Assembly (NCBI RefSeq): GCF_000142905.1
Contig: NW_013657659.1
Coordinates: forward strand, 185,543-249,542
From: Thecamonas trahens ATCC 50062
Taxonomy: Eukaryota > Apusozoa > Apusomonadida > Apusomonadidae
Direction of reading: 5' to 3'
DNA length: 64,000 nt
Made by a program: the position numbers and the translations under genes. Every line of letters starts with the position of its first letter. Positions within the stretch are counted from its first letter, which is position 1. Below, one piece after another: positions 17,304 to 29,500 of the stretch. A model generated the notes under the pieces. That model did not search any database. It saw nothing but the letters and a program-made list of their open reading frames with translations, and was not told the DNA's origin.

Positions 17304-20300
17304 TTAGCTCGAGGCTGTACTCGAGGATGTGCTCGAGGATGTGCTCGCGGATGTGCTGCTCGCTGCGGCTCCAGGCTGACCAGAGGGCGTGTCGAGCGGG
17401 AGGAGCGCGACGGAGAAGGCCGACGAGGCCGGGACGAGATCGACGGTCGACCCGGAAGGTGCGAGGGCACGGGTTGGGCTCGCCTCCTCGCGGATCGACC
17501 ACACTCGCTCGAGCGCGGTCTGGTCGACCCAGTCGGCGCCCTCCTTGTCGAGCATGGACCAGAACCGGGTCTGCGCCAGATCGACCGCCTCGCGTTGCCG
17601 CCGCCCCAGCAGCTCGCGGACGAGTCCGAACAGGAGCGCAAGGCAGCCGAGCACAACCATGATGATCGAGAAGACCATGAGCACATCGCGCGAGGTGGCC
17701 GACGGGAATCGGTCGGCATAAAACGCAAAACCGAGAAGGAGGAGCGTTGAGAGCACGAGGTCGATCTGGATCGAGACGACGTTGTAGACCGGGAGGTAGT
17801 ACGGCTCCCACCGGACCTCCACAAAGGCAAAACCGAGAAAGACAACAAGCAGGCCGCCCACGAGCCAGAGCTGCAGGTCCGAGAAGAAGAGCGAGACAAC
17901 CACAATGAGCAGCCGCTTGCCCAGCAGCACAATTTCCATGTAGAAGAACCGCCGCTTGTAGAGCTTGTACAGCGAGCCGTACCGCGCGAGTACGGTCTCA
18001 TCGGTGAAGAGCCCGTCGCGCTGAGTGTAAAGCACGTACGCCATGTACGCCGGAACCGCCACCACGTACAAAAGTACGCCAAGGATGCCGGCTGGGAGCA
18101 GCGACCACCATCCGTCGACGTAGCACCGCTCACCCAGGTCGGCGTCGAGGTGAAAGTCGCCGTTCGGGAGCTGCGTGCAGTCAAAGAGAATGAGCGCAGA
18201 TCGAGAGAGCGGGATGTACGCCAGCGGGCCGAGGGTGAAGAGTACGCCTTCGAGCAGTCGCGAGAGGGGCAGCGTCGTCCCGTCGTCGGCTCGCCCCACC
18301 CCGAGCAGCCGCAGCACAAACCAACAGAGAACAAGAACCACAATCATGACCAGCGGCCACACAAGGCCGAGGTAGTACTTGGCCGCAAACGTGGTGAGCG
18401 TGCACTCGGTCGCAAAAAGCGACATGTCCATGTTGAGCGCATTAAACGCAGAGAGCGAGTCGCGCGTCTGCGACGGCCAGCTCAGCTGGACTGTGCCCAG
18501 CACGCCCAAAATCTGCAGAAAGAGCAGGCCCATCGAGAGCGAGTACGGCACTGACCGGGAACGATCGGTCCGCGCGTCGCGCTTCTCCTCAAACTCGGCC
18601 TCCCCCCCGCTCTCGCCATCACGCACCGTGCCCTTCCCGCCCAGGCCCTTGACTCGGACCAGCGCCGCGCCCGACTTGCGGTGGCCGATCGCAAGGTAGC
18701 CCGCAAAGCAAAAGGCAACGACAAAGACTGCGACGCAGACAAAGCCAAACAGGCCGCCGGAGCCGGCAGGGCACTTTTGGCACCGCCGCGACGGGTCGGA
18801 GTAGTAGCCGTCGAGACAGCGGGTACACATGTACCCGCTGTATCCATTGTTGCACACTTCGGTGCCACCCGAGCACGCTGACGGTCTCCGGCACGCCGCA
18901 AACGCCGCGCTCCCGCCCGGATTCGTCACGTCGTAGAAGCCATCGCTAGCTACCGGCGCCGCCGTTCCGCCGGCGCACACGCCGCCATCCGGGCATGGCA
19001 AGCAGCGCGTGTCCGGCAGCGCGTCCGGTGTGTAGAACGTCGCCTGGCAAACACAAGCCTCGGTCGCGTTGTCTCGCCCCACCGAGACCTGGACCTGGTT
19101 TGCATCGCACGTCACGCACACGCCGCCACGGAGGAAGAATCCCTCCGAGCACACAAGCTCCGGCTCACACGGTGCGAGCGAGATGTTGGCCGAAAGCGTG
19201 CCCTCCTGGCACACACCGCACACCACGGCGTCTTCCGGCCGCGAGACCCGACCCGACCCGACTGGACACGCCGTGACAAGGACCTGGAGCGAGCCGGAGA
19301 GGTTAGTGTCCGACTCGATCTTAGCCGTCAGCTCAACTGCCACAGAGCCCGAGTAGTCGGCACCGAAAACCTGTGCGCCGGCTCCGAGCGACACCAGGGA
19401 GACCGCCGCCTCGGGGAACGCCACCCGCTCGCGCGAGAAGAATGCCCGCGGATCGCCGCCGCCCAGCTGGAAGCCAGCAGCCGCCGTCGCCGGCGCCAGC
19501 GTCACCTCAAGCACCAGCGACTTGTCGATGACGGGCGAGCCCAGCGCGTCATAGCCACGGAACGCCAGATCCTGCCCCACAGGCACACCGCTTGGCTTGG
19601 AGAGTACGGCTGTGGTCGACGCAGACTCGACCCGAGCCAGCGGCGTGCCCATGACGCGACCGTAGAGCGCGGCAAGACTCCCGTCGCCAACCATGCTCGC
19701 CATGCCCGCGTCGAGGCCGAGCCAAGGCAGGCCCGCAAACGACGGCGTTGAAACCGACCACGAGCTCGCGCTGGCGTCGTCGCTTGCCGCGGAGCAGGCA
19801 AATGCAAAGCCGCCACCAATCTCTGCGCGAGACGACAGCTGTGTCGATGGCACAGCTGCCATGCTGGCAGCCACAGGCACGCCGCAGGTGAAAAGCGTGC
19901 CACCGTAGGCGGCAGCGTTGTCGACAAACACGGCGTCGGTCAGCTTGATGGCGTGAACAGCGGGCCGGGTGAGCGCGCTGGGTCTCCCACTTGCAGCACG
20001 GCTCAGCTCACCTGCCGACCGCGGCAAGTTGGCAGTGACCGAGGCGGCGTCGGTGAACGCGGCTAGTGCCCCACCCCACCTCGCGGTGTTGCGGGCGAGC
20101 GTGGTCCGGGCGAGAACGACAAGCTCCGAGGAGAGCCCTGAGCCACCGTCGGCGGCTCGAAGCGCAACTGCACCGCCACCACCGCTTCCGCCATCGGCAG
20201 TGTTGTCAGATATGTCCGAGTCGTAGACCCGGAGAGCGGCACGGGCGCCGCTCGGGGCAAGGACAAAGAACGCTCCGCCGTCGCGCAGCGCCCGGTTGCC

Positions 20301-23300
20301 GCGGATACGCGAGTGACGCACCACCAGGCTCGAACCATCACCAACCACCGCGGCAAACCACCCACCACCGCAGCAGTGTTGTTCATGGCGTCGACGTTGA
20401 CAAGTTCGGCACTGGCGCCGTCGGCGACCAGCAGTGCGCCGCCATAGCCCGGGAGAATCTGCGCGACTGCACTTGGCGAGACTTCCGACGATGCGCCACT
20501 CACCGCCAGATTGCGAAGAACAAGATGCGAGGAGGCACCAATGACCGAGAGCGCAGTCGTTCCGCGCGGGTCGCCGGGCGCGGTCGTCCCAGCAACCAAG
20601 TTGATTCCGTCAAGCGTGACGGTGGCTCCACCGACGACCTGGAAAACGTGCCGCCGCGACCCGAGCCGGCCGAGCAGTCGAGGGTGACAGCGCCATCGGC
20701 CACAAGGTTGACCGAGCGCCGAAGTTGGAGCGCGGTTCCGACACGGCATCCGGTGTAGGTACCGGCCGGGAGGGTGAGCGTCGGCGTGGCGCCACCACTA
20801 CACGCCGGAAACGCCATGTACGCCTTGACGATGCAGTGGATGGTGTAGCCACAGCTAACAACGTCAACGGACGCGACCCGTGATGCATTCCAGGTCCGAG
20901 CGCCGGCATTGAGCGCCGTCGCAAGCTGGCCATGGACAGTGATGGTCCCGCCACGGAATGCAGAAACCTGGTTGACCGCCACCCTGTCGTGCGTGACCAC
21001 GTCGAGCAGGCCATCACCGGTCAGGTCGGTGGCAACAATGGCGGCCGTACCTGAAGAGTACGACCCCGAAATCGGTTCGACAAGTGCCGCTATGGCAAAT
21101 CTCCGCTGGGTAGGGCCCGGGGCTGGGCGGTTGAGGAGCAGGTTGATGTACGTCTTGAGGCCGGAGGCGCGGACGATGATGTCGGCAAAGCCGTCATTGT
21201 CGACGTCACCGACAGTCAGTGGCAGTGCGGTCGCTGGCGAAGCCGCACTCTTGGAGGTCGTCACCACCAGCGGCCGCAAGACGTCGGCGAGGACAGCGCC
21301 CGAAGTGCCAAATGCCACTTCGACCTGACTGGGACCAGCAGCGACCACATCGGGCACGTTGTCGTTGTCAACGTCGGCAATGACAAACGAGGCGACGTCA
21401 AATGTAAACCCGCTCGGCTTAAAGGCGACAAGAGACGCCTCAGTGACTCCCGGGAACCGGCCGGTCCCGTCGATGTTGCGGGCCACATAAAGGTGCTTCC
21501 CCTGCGCAACCACTATATCTGCTGTGGCGTCACCGTCGATGTCAGCGGCCTGGATCCAGGCCACGTTTGTAGCCGAGCGGTCGATGAGGGTGACGGTGGC
21601 AACATCAGGCTCAAAATGGACCACCGTGACGTTCACAATGGTGTCGCGCGCAGCGACGACAAGCCATGCTGACGTCGCACCAGGTGCCACACCACCGGTC
21701 TCGACCCAGAGCGGGGTCGACGTAGCGGTACGCAGATGCGCGGCGGTGGTAGCCACCGGTGACGCCGGATCCACTGATGAGAACTGGCCGGTACCGTCGT
21801 TGACCGCAAAGTAAGGATAGCTGCCCGCGAGAGCACGAGATCCATATCGCCGTCGGCGTCAAAGTCAAGAGCAGCGGCATCGATGTAGCCGGCATTGACA
21901 TCCAGCGACGAGAGCACCAGATACGGATCGTTGAAGCCGCCCTGGCCATCACGGGCGAGCGAGAGCCACGCACCACCGTAAATGTCGGGCAGCGCGTCGC
22001 CATTAAAGTCCTCGACCACAAGAGCATCAGACCGGGCGAACACGTTCTGGTGACCGAGCTCTCTGCGATCGGCCATGAGTGGACGAGTGCTGACGACAAA
22101 GGCGGATGGCGATGATTGGCAGGGCTGCGAGACAACGAGCTCGTCGATGCCGTCCTTGTTGATGTCGGCCACGGCAAGGGCACGGGCGGGCGTGTTTGGA
22201 CAGCCCGAGTCAAAACGACTGCGCAGCTCACCATGGAGGGCAAACGCAGGCGCAGCTGTCGATGCCGAGGTGCGGCGGAAGAACGAGCCCTCGCTGAGCT
22301 CACTGCTGCCGACACCGAAAATGTCCTTCACCCCATCGCCGTCAAAGTCGATAGCGACGGCGATGCCGGGCATAGACACGCCACCGGTGTCGATCGTGAG
22401 CGGCTGCGGCGAGTCCCAAGAGCTCGGGCCGAGCTCGCGGATGAGCGTCGGCGGGACTGACAACTGAGTAAAAATGATAAAGTCATGGACCAAGCCATCA
22501 CCGTCCATGTCGTCCATAAGAAGTGACCGGGCAAGGCCACCACTGCCAGGGATGACGTTACCGCGGGCAAACATGTCGTCGCCGGGCAAGCCGAGCGCGA
22601 TCTCGAGCTGACCATCGGCGAGGAGAATGGCCAGGTCAAGGACGGTGTCACCGTCAAAGTCAGAGAGCACTGCATCGGCGTGGGTGGTCGACCCACCGCC
22701 CGTGACCTCGAGCGAGGTCACAAAGGTGAACTTTTTGTCAAGCGGAGAGTAGCTGTACACCGCGCCGCCATTAGCATTGATAAACACAGCCTCAACGTCT
22801 CCGTCCCGGCTGATGTCGTCCACAAACGCCGTCACGCACGGGTTGGAGTTGGCACTCAGCGGCGCGGTGTTGGTCTTGCTGTTAAAGTCGCTCGCTTCCG
22901 CTACCGAGATCACCGACCAGGAGAGGCCATTGCCGTCTGCGTTGGAGTACAGGTACGGCTGGCGGCGCTCGCTAATCGGCGACGGAGGGACACCGGACGG
23001 GTACGAGGCGACGATGACCAAGTCAAGAGTACCAGAGCCGTCAACGTCGGCAACAACAGCACACTCGGCGCTCTCGTAGTCACCCGATGCATCGTAGCCG
23101 CTGGTGAACGAGGGCAAGCCATAGTCATCAAGCGAGGTGAGGCGGAGGTCAAAGCCAAACATGGTTCCCGCCACCACCACATCCTCGATCCCGTCACCAT
23201 TAAAGTCTCCCGTGGCAATGCTGCGGGGGACGTAGCCCGACGGCGCAGGCTCCAGCTGCGGCGTGATCGAGGTTGACCGGGATTCGGTTGCCGCATTGCA

Positions 23301-23390
23301 AGGGTCGTCCGGAAAGGGGACGGCGTTGGCAGCCGGGGGGGCATAGACAGCCACGAGTGCGAGTGCAAGAACGAGTGTAGGGACCACCAT
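17304..23390 (-). CDS. Giant FG-GAP / beta-helix / GCC2-GCC3 receptor with three one-base gaps
   Basis: Read as one gene of about 2,030 aa. The start at 23390 gives a clear signal peptide (MVVPTLVLALALVAVYA); an ATG at 23426 adds 12 residues. Order: FG-GAP repeats (23300-20850), beta-helix-like region (20800-19700), GCC2/GCC3 cysteine-rich repeats (19270-18770, GYSGYMCTRCLDGYYSD), about nine membrane helices (18770-17600) and a Ser-rich tail. The frame changes three times, each needing one added base: near CCC 21824-21826, AAAA 20643-20646 and CCC 20361-20363 (+ strand). Each repair gives a continuous match (for example SRGSYPYFAVNDGTG), and after three shifts the original frame returns. Homopolymer undercalls are the simplest reading; a true pseudogene is possible. 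It is a paralogue of the gene at 2-4219. Confidence 0.8.
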
Positions 23391-23829
23391 CCGTACATGG
23401 GCTTTCCTCCCTGTGTCGGTGACCATAGTCGCCCAAGGGGGAGGAGATGAGTATACTTATGTTCGCCTGGCTCTGGCAGATGCGGAGGGGGGGGGGGCGG
23501 AAGGACAAGGACGTGGCGCTGTCGCGGGCTGTCGCACGTGGGTCTCGCAAATGCAAAAAACAAATGTCGCCCATCCAGGGATGGTTTGGTGCTAGGGAAA
23601 AATATTGTTGACAAAAAAAGGAGGGGAGAACCGCGGGTGTGCCAGGGCGTGTTTTCGTCAAAGGAGGGGGGGGGGAAGGGGGGATATGATTGTTCGTTCA
23701 TGCGCAGGCACCGTTTTCCCGCTCAACAGCTCAACTCAACAACACCCTCGCTAGCTCTCATTGCCTCCAATACTACCTCTACTTCAGTCTACACACCTGT
23801 CTCACCTATCCTCCTCCCCCTCTGGGGTG
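23391..23829. promoter_or_regulatory. Divergent intergenic region, receptor / SLC25 carrier
   Basis: About 440 bp. G-runs at 23480-23500 and 23665-23680 give way to a CT/CA-rich leader before the carrier ATG at 23830. No gene or RNA was recognised. Confidence 0.4.
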
Positions 23830-25025
23830 ATGGCAAGCGAGCCGGAGACGGGCTTGGTCTCCATCAAGACAGTTCCGCTCCCTTCATCGGCGTCGGTCCG
23901 GCTTCTCCCGACCTCGACGCTCGCTGCCTGGGGCTCGGTCTATGCTCGCCAAGTTCGGGCGCCATGGGCCGGCGTTCTTGATCACGGCAACCTGCTGTTC
24001 TCGCCGACGACGGTGACGCATTTGACGGCTGGCGCGGTGTCGGGCGCGCTCGCACGGTGCGTCACTGCGCCCATCTCACTCTCCAAGACACGGTTCCAGA
24101 TCACCCAGCAGTGCTCGGTGGCCGGCGCAACCGAGGCCTCGGCGCTCAAGGCCTCGCTCAAGGAGCTCGCTGCCGCCGAGGGCCTGCCTGGCCTGTGGAA
24201 GGGCAACACGACAGCGGTGGCACGGATGATCCGTTTATGGGCATCCGATTCGGCGTGTTTGAGGAGATCAAGCTCGCACTGACCCTGCCAGACGAGTCGG
24301 GCGCTGTGGTCTCGACCGGCCTCGCCCCGCCGTCGCCGTTTGGCCCAGTTGAGAAGTTTGCCGCCGGCTCGATCGCTGGCCTCACTGCCGTCCTCTGCAC
24401 CTACCCGCTCGACTTGATCAAGGTCTCGCAGATGGTGGCACCGCGCGGGCACCCGCTCGGCTCGTTCTCGTCAGCCATTGCGCTCCACGTGACTGCGGCC
24501 ATGCACCCCAACCGCCCGCGGGCCGCGCTGACCCGGGCCACCATCCGCGGCATGTTCCGTGGCCTACTCCCGACATGCATCGGCATTGTGCTCCACGACG
24601 GTGCAGCCTTTCTTGTGTTTGAGACAGCCAAGGAAGTATGGATTGCGTCCGAGCTGACTCGCGCTACCTCGGTAGCAGAGCTCGCCTTTGGCCAGCACTT
24701 TGTCTTTGGCGCCCTTGCCGGCATGGCTGCCCGCTCGATCTCGCTCCCGTTTGATGTTGTTCGCAAGCGACTCATGGCCCAGCCACTACTGGAGGCTATG
24801 GGCAAGCCCCAGCCGCTCCGCTTCGCCACCATGGCCGCCTGCATCCGCGACACTGTTGCCCACGAGGGCTGGCGCGCATTGTGGCGCGGCCGGGTCTCCA
24901 ACCGCATCTCGATGGTCCTCTCGTCGTCCATTACCTTTGCGGTATACGAAAAGGCGAAAAGGGTGCTCGAGGCATGGGTGTATGTGGACGACGACTACGA
25001 CGACCACGCAAGTCGCGACGGTTGA
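23830..25025 (+). CDS. Mitochondrial carrier family (SLC25) protein, one apparent frameshift
   Basis: Read as one gene of 398 aa. Three carrier repeats are visible: repeat 1 GAVSGALARCVTAPISLSK, repeat 2 GSIAGLTAVLCTYPLDLIK, repeat 3 GALAGMAARSISLPFDVVRK, each with the Px[D/S]xx[K/R] signature; the aspartate is replaced by serine in repeat 1. The frame shifts at about 24229-24233 (ATCCG). Restoring one C gives ARMIPFMGIRFGVFEE, the expected helix-2 sequence. An unusual acidic C-terminus (DDDYDDH) follows the last helix. Inner-membrane metabolite exchange is known for the family; the substrate cannot be told, though the motif style is closest to the CoA/nucleotide branch. Stop-to-stop distance to the next gene is 11 bp. 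Confidence 0.85.
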
Positions 25026-25036
25026 TGCGATACACA

Positions 25037-26410
25037 CTACGATGCGCCCAGCGCGCTATCGTCTGTGGCTTCTCCGCTCCCTCCGCCCCCACTCCCGCTC
25101 ACTGTCGCATACGGACATCTTGGGTCGGTACAGAGGGTGAGCGGTGGAGGCGGCGGCGGAGTCGGCACTGGGCACGCATGGTTCATGCCGAACAGCGAGA
25201 TGTTGAGGTGCTCGCGCATCTCGTCGAGCACGCCGCCCACAAACTGGGCATACACCAGGAGCGTGACCACAAACACAGTGCGGAGCATGCCGAGCTCCGG
25301 CACCAGCGATGCCCGCCCGGACATGTACGCCGCGTACGAGTTGAAGCACGCAAACGGGAGCGGGAGCATCATCGAGTGGTAGACTGGGAACAGCTGGTCG
25401 GCCAGCCGCGCCACTAGCATCGACGACATCAACTTGGACATGAGCAGGCCCGAGAGCGAGATAAACAGCCGGGGATGGTTGGCAAGGAGGCCCGCCGGCG
25501 ACCACGATGCCCACGTGATGGAGAAGCCGACAGCGGCGCCGGCAGGCACCAGGTGCGCAAGCGCAGTCTGCCACCGCCGCGCCCGGCGCGGTGCGCCGTC
25601 GGCCGCCAGCACCGCATACCACACCTGAAGGGAGGAGCACCACGTCGCCCATGCGCACCACACCAGGGCCACGGCGGCCACCAGGTGCTGGCGGCGGACC
25701 AGCGGGGCGAGGCCCGGCGCGGCCGACAGCAGTGTCGGCAGCGGCAGCGGCAGCGAGCCGCCAGCCAGCCCGAGCTCCGGCAGAAGAGGCAGCTCGAGCG
25801 GGGCCGTCCACCACGAGGTCCCGGTCACGGCTGTCCACACAAAGAAGGCCGCAGCCAGCGAGAGGCCCATGCTCGAGTTGACGTGACCCACCACCTCGCG
25901 CCCGGTGTTCTTCAGCTCCCACTGCGCCATAAAGAACTTGATGTAGATGCCAAAGTTAACTCCGAGCGCCAACCAGCTCCCACCGAGCTGGATGCACGCC
26001 GCAAACGAGAGGCCGACAACAATCATGGCCACCGAGTCGACCGAGTGATCCAGCAGCTCGCCAAGGGCCGACGCCGAGTGGGTTGCCCGCGCGTGCATCC
26101 CGTCCACCGCGTCGAGCGTCTGGTACACAACCACCGCCACCGCCGTCGCCACCAGGGCCCACGCCGGCGGCTCCAACCCGTCTTCGTTACGCAGCCGCGG
26201 GAGGAAGACTGCCAATGGGAGGTAGCCGCAGAGAATGGCAAGTCCACCAAGGAGCGTCAGCGCGTTCGGTGGGACGCTACCCGGCACCTGCCGCGCCACC
26301 CACCGCCACCACCTGCCCAGCACCCGACCGGCTCCGGACTGAGGCGAGACCACCTGCCCAGTATACCGCGAGACTGCTTCGAGGCCATGCGAGCTCAGCC
26401 GCCGTACCAT
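25037..26410 (-). CDS. CDP-alcohol phosphotransferase (choline/ethanolamine phosphotransferase)
   Basis: 457 aa. The catalytic signature D-x2-DG-x2-AR-x8-G-x3-D-x3-D is complete: D100, D103, G104, A107, R108, G117, D121, D125 in LDAVDGMHARATHS...GELLDHSVD. The N-terminus (LSSHGLEAVSRYTG) and PNALTLLGGL fit eukaryotic CEPT/EPT enzymes. About eight to ten hydrophobic helices follow. Known reaction: transfer of phosphocholine or phosphoethanolamine from CDP-alcohol to diacylglycerol in the ER or Golgi, the last Kennedy-pathway step. The head-group specificity is not clear. The lysine usual after DG is methionine here (DGMHAR rather than DGKQAR). ATG at 26410; G21 homopolymer upstream. Confidence 0.92.
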   Translation of the reverse strand: MVRRLSSHGLEAVSRYTGQVVSPQSGAGRVLGRWWRWVARQVPGSVPPNALTLLGGLAILCGYLPLAVFLPRLRNEDGLEPPAWALVATAVAVVVYQTLDAVDGMHARATHSASALGELLDHSVDSVAMIVVGLSFAACIQLGGSWLALGVNFGIYIKFFMAQWELKNTGREVVGHVNSSMGLSLAAAFFVWTAVTGTSWWTAPLELPLLPELGLAGGSLPLPLPTLLSAAPGLAPLVRRQHLVAAVALVWCAWATWCSSLQVWYAVLAADGAPRRARRWQTALAHLVPAGAAVGFSITWASWSPAGLLANHPRLFISLSGLLMSKLMSSMLVARLADQLFPVYHSMMLPLPFACFNSYAAYMSGRASLVPELGMLRTVFVVTLLVYAQFVGGVLDEMREHLNISLFGMNHACPVPTPPPPPPLTLCTDPRCPYATVSGSGGGGSGEATDDSALGAS

Positions 26411-26434
26411 TCCCTGTCACACGTCTGGAGGCTC

Positions 26435-26455
26435 GGGGGGGGGGGGGGGGGGGGG
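26435..26455. repeat. G21 homopolymer
   Basis: A run of 21 G, immediately upstream of the CDP-alcohol phosphotransferase start and so C-rich on its coding strand. Similar runs are at 39241-39257 (C17), 42436-42453 (G18) and 46642-46664 (G23). Confidence 0.95.
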
Positions 26456-26561
26456 TGCTGCTGCTAGTCGGCGTCGAGTGATCCGGAGCGAAGGGTGCTG
26501 CCCCGCCCCTCCGGTCAGCCAGGGGGGTTACTATCGAGACGTATTTTACGCAGCCTCTCGC

Positions 26562-29500
26562 TCACAGCTCCTTGTTCCCCCCCACACTCACATCGCTGCC
26601 GGTCATGTCGCGTGCCCACCACGCAAAGGCCAGAAAGGCCATGACTAGAAGCGCGAGGCCGAGCTTGATGGCGATCGAAGTGCCAAACGACCAAGTGTGG
26701 GCGACCGGCGAGCTCGCCACGGTGGCCGGCAGCTCGCCAGCGAGCTCCGAGGCCGGCACGAGTTCCGGGAGGGTGTCGATCGACGAGGTGGTGACACGGA
26801 CGTGGAGCTTGCCACCGTGTGCTCCAGCGAGCTCGAGCCACATGTCGTAGGTCAGGCCCGGGGTGACGCACGACGAGATAGGCAGCGAGGCCGTGCCGAG
26901 CGTCGCGCCCTGGTAGTACATCTCCCAGTTGCAAACCGAGAGCCGCAGCACGTCGTACTCGGAGCAGCGGAAGCGGAATGCCTCGCGCCACTGCGGACCA
27001 TCACTGCCGCGGACTTCGACCGTCGAAGTCGTCTGCGACTTGGGCCCAAGGTTGAGGACAACATACGGGTGGAGGTGCCCGCTCGACGGCGAAAGACCTG
27101 ATGCCTCGAGAACCTGCACGTACACCGTCCGGTTGCGGGTGAGGCGGACCGACGCCGCAGACTGCTGCGGGGCACCGACACGGATCTTGAGGTGGACTTC
27201 GCCCGAAGACACGCCCTGCAAGTAGTGCCACGAGTCGTGGACCTTGAACTCTTCCAGTTCGCCGAGGTCGATACTCGCCTCGCCGAGCGGTATGTCCGGC
27301 CCGGACGAGTTCCAGTCGAGGATCTGGAGCTTGAGCGGCGCTCCGAGCGAGAGGCACTTGAGATGGAGATCCTCGTGCCAGACCGGCGCAGAGGTGTTGC
27401 GCCGGACAAGGGTTCGCACCGCCACAGCCTCAGGATCGCCGCTCGTGCCAAGGCTGAGCACACAGTACGGATCGGCCGAGCCCGCAGCACGCCGTGCCTC
27501 CAGCGCGCGCGCCTCCACCACCTGCACGCTCACCAGCCGCTCCGACGGCTCGGTAGAGTTGGGCGCGAGCTCCAGCCCGTCGGCCTCGTCCTCTTCGCCG
27601 GGTAGCATTGACCGGAGCTGGGCCAACTCACCGAGCTCGCCGGCGAGAAACTCGTAGAAGACCTCGACGTAGATCTCGCCCGAGGCCACGCCCTCGAGTG
27701 CCAGCCACATCCGCAGCGGCCGCTTAACCGGAATCGTTCGCACCGCCACGCTCGCCGAGCCCATCGCTTGGTCCGCCGAGAGCCGTTCCCAGTCAAAGAC
27801 CGAGAACGTCACCGCGTCCGAGTCCTCGACATCCGTAAACTCAAAGGTCTCTCCCCACGACGGCGAGAGGGAGTTCATCTGCATCGACGTCAGCTGCAGC
27901 AACGTTCCGCACTGCACAATGACATACGGGTCCGAGCCGCCGCCGCGGTTGAGCGAGACCAGATCGCGCGCCTCGAGCACCGTCACCGTCAGCCGCGATG
28001 AGACCTCAACGGCTGCCGCCGCTGTCTCCTCGCCCGCTGCGTGGTGGGTCGGCATCTCACGCCCGCTGCGGCCCTTGGCCGGCGACGCCGCATCCCGCAC
28101 CGCCGCCTTGGCCTCCATCAGCGTCTCCAGCCGCGCCGCCTCGTCCACAATGTTGTTCTTGGTGATCCGGAGATGGACCTTGCCGCGCGGCGCGCCCTTG
28201 AGCGCCACCCAAAGGTCCTCCTGGGTGCCCTCCTCCAGCGGCGCGACAGCAATCTCGGCCGTGCCGAGCGCCTTGGACGCGGCACGGCGGTTCCAATCGT
28301 ACACCGTGACATACATCCGCTCGTCCGGCTCGCCAGACGCAAACAGCTGGACCTTTGCGTTCCACCGCGGTTCGGTGGTGTACTTGAGTGTCGGCGACTC
28401 CCACGACTTGGTTCCTAGCCGCACAATGACAAACGGGTCGGCAAGTCCGTTCGACTTTTTGCCCACCAGATCCGTCGCCTCCACCACCACCAGCGAGAGC
28501 TCGTACTTGGCCGCCGACGCCATGGCGCCCGAAAACGTGGCCAGCCGCGAGCCGACTGCAGGCCCGCCAACCGCCGCCGTCTCCGAGGTAAACTCGACCT
28601 TGATCTGCACTTCACCGAGCTCCTTGTCCTGCTTCCCACTCTCGTCATGGAGCGTGAGCCAGAACTTGAGCGGCCGCTCATGAGCCAAGTCCTTGAGTGA
28701 GACCTCGGCCGCGCCCATGAACTTGGCCGATCCCATCATGTTCCAGTCGAGAACCGTGAGATGGAGCGGTGCGACCCGAGTCACCCGCTCAAAGACAAAC
28801 GTCTCGTTCCACGTCGGGTTCACCGTCTTCTTGATCTTTCGTGAGGTGTGCACGCTTGTGCCGAGCTGGAGCCGCACAAACGGATCGGCTGCCTTGGAGT
28901 GCTTGTCCATCACCTTGAGGTCCGCGCCTGACATGAGCGTCACCGTCACCGTGCCCACGTCGGAGAGCAGGTGCATGGCCGCCACCGTGCCGGCGTCGGT
29001 CACCCCAACCGCCATGCCGGTCGCCATGTCAGCAAAGACCGGCTTGCTCTCAAGCGTTAGCCCGAGCTGGATCTCACCCGACGCCACGTTCGCTAGCTTG
29101 TACCAGTTGACGCTCTCCGGCGCGTTGGCGGCCAGCGAACTGAGCTTGATCTCCAGCTCGCCAATGGGGTCATCCTTGGAGCCGCGGTCCCAGTCAAATA
29201 CAGTGACTGCAAGCTTCTCGCGCCACCGCTTGCTGGATGCGTCGGTCGAGCCCGCAAACTCAAACGTCTCGCCCCACTTGGGCTCCAGCGTCTTCATCTT
29301 GGTCGCCGTCTTGACCAGCGACGACTCGCCGGCCTTGCGGAGTTTGAGCGTGACGTACGGATCCGACTTGCCGAAACGGTCGGCCTTGATTAGCTTGCGC
29401 GCTTGGATGACTCGGACCGTCAGCTTGTGCTCAAACGAAATCGGGACCTTGGTCGCCTGCAGCGCACCGCTCCGGCCGGCGTCTTCGCTTGTCTCGCCAG

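Noticed and set aside
24200-24300. Intron in the SLC25 gene to explain the frame change
   Set aside because: No donor or acceptor is placed suitably and no sequence is surplus; a single missing base explains it fully.
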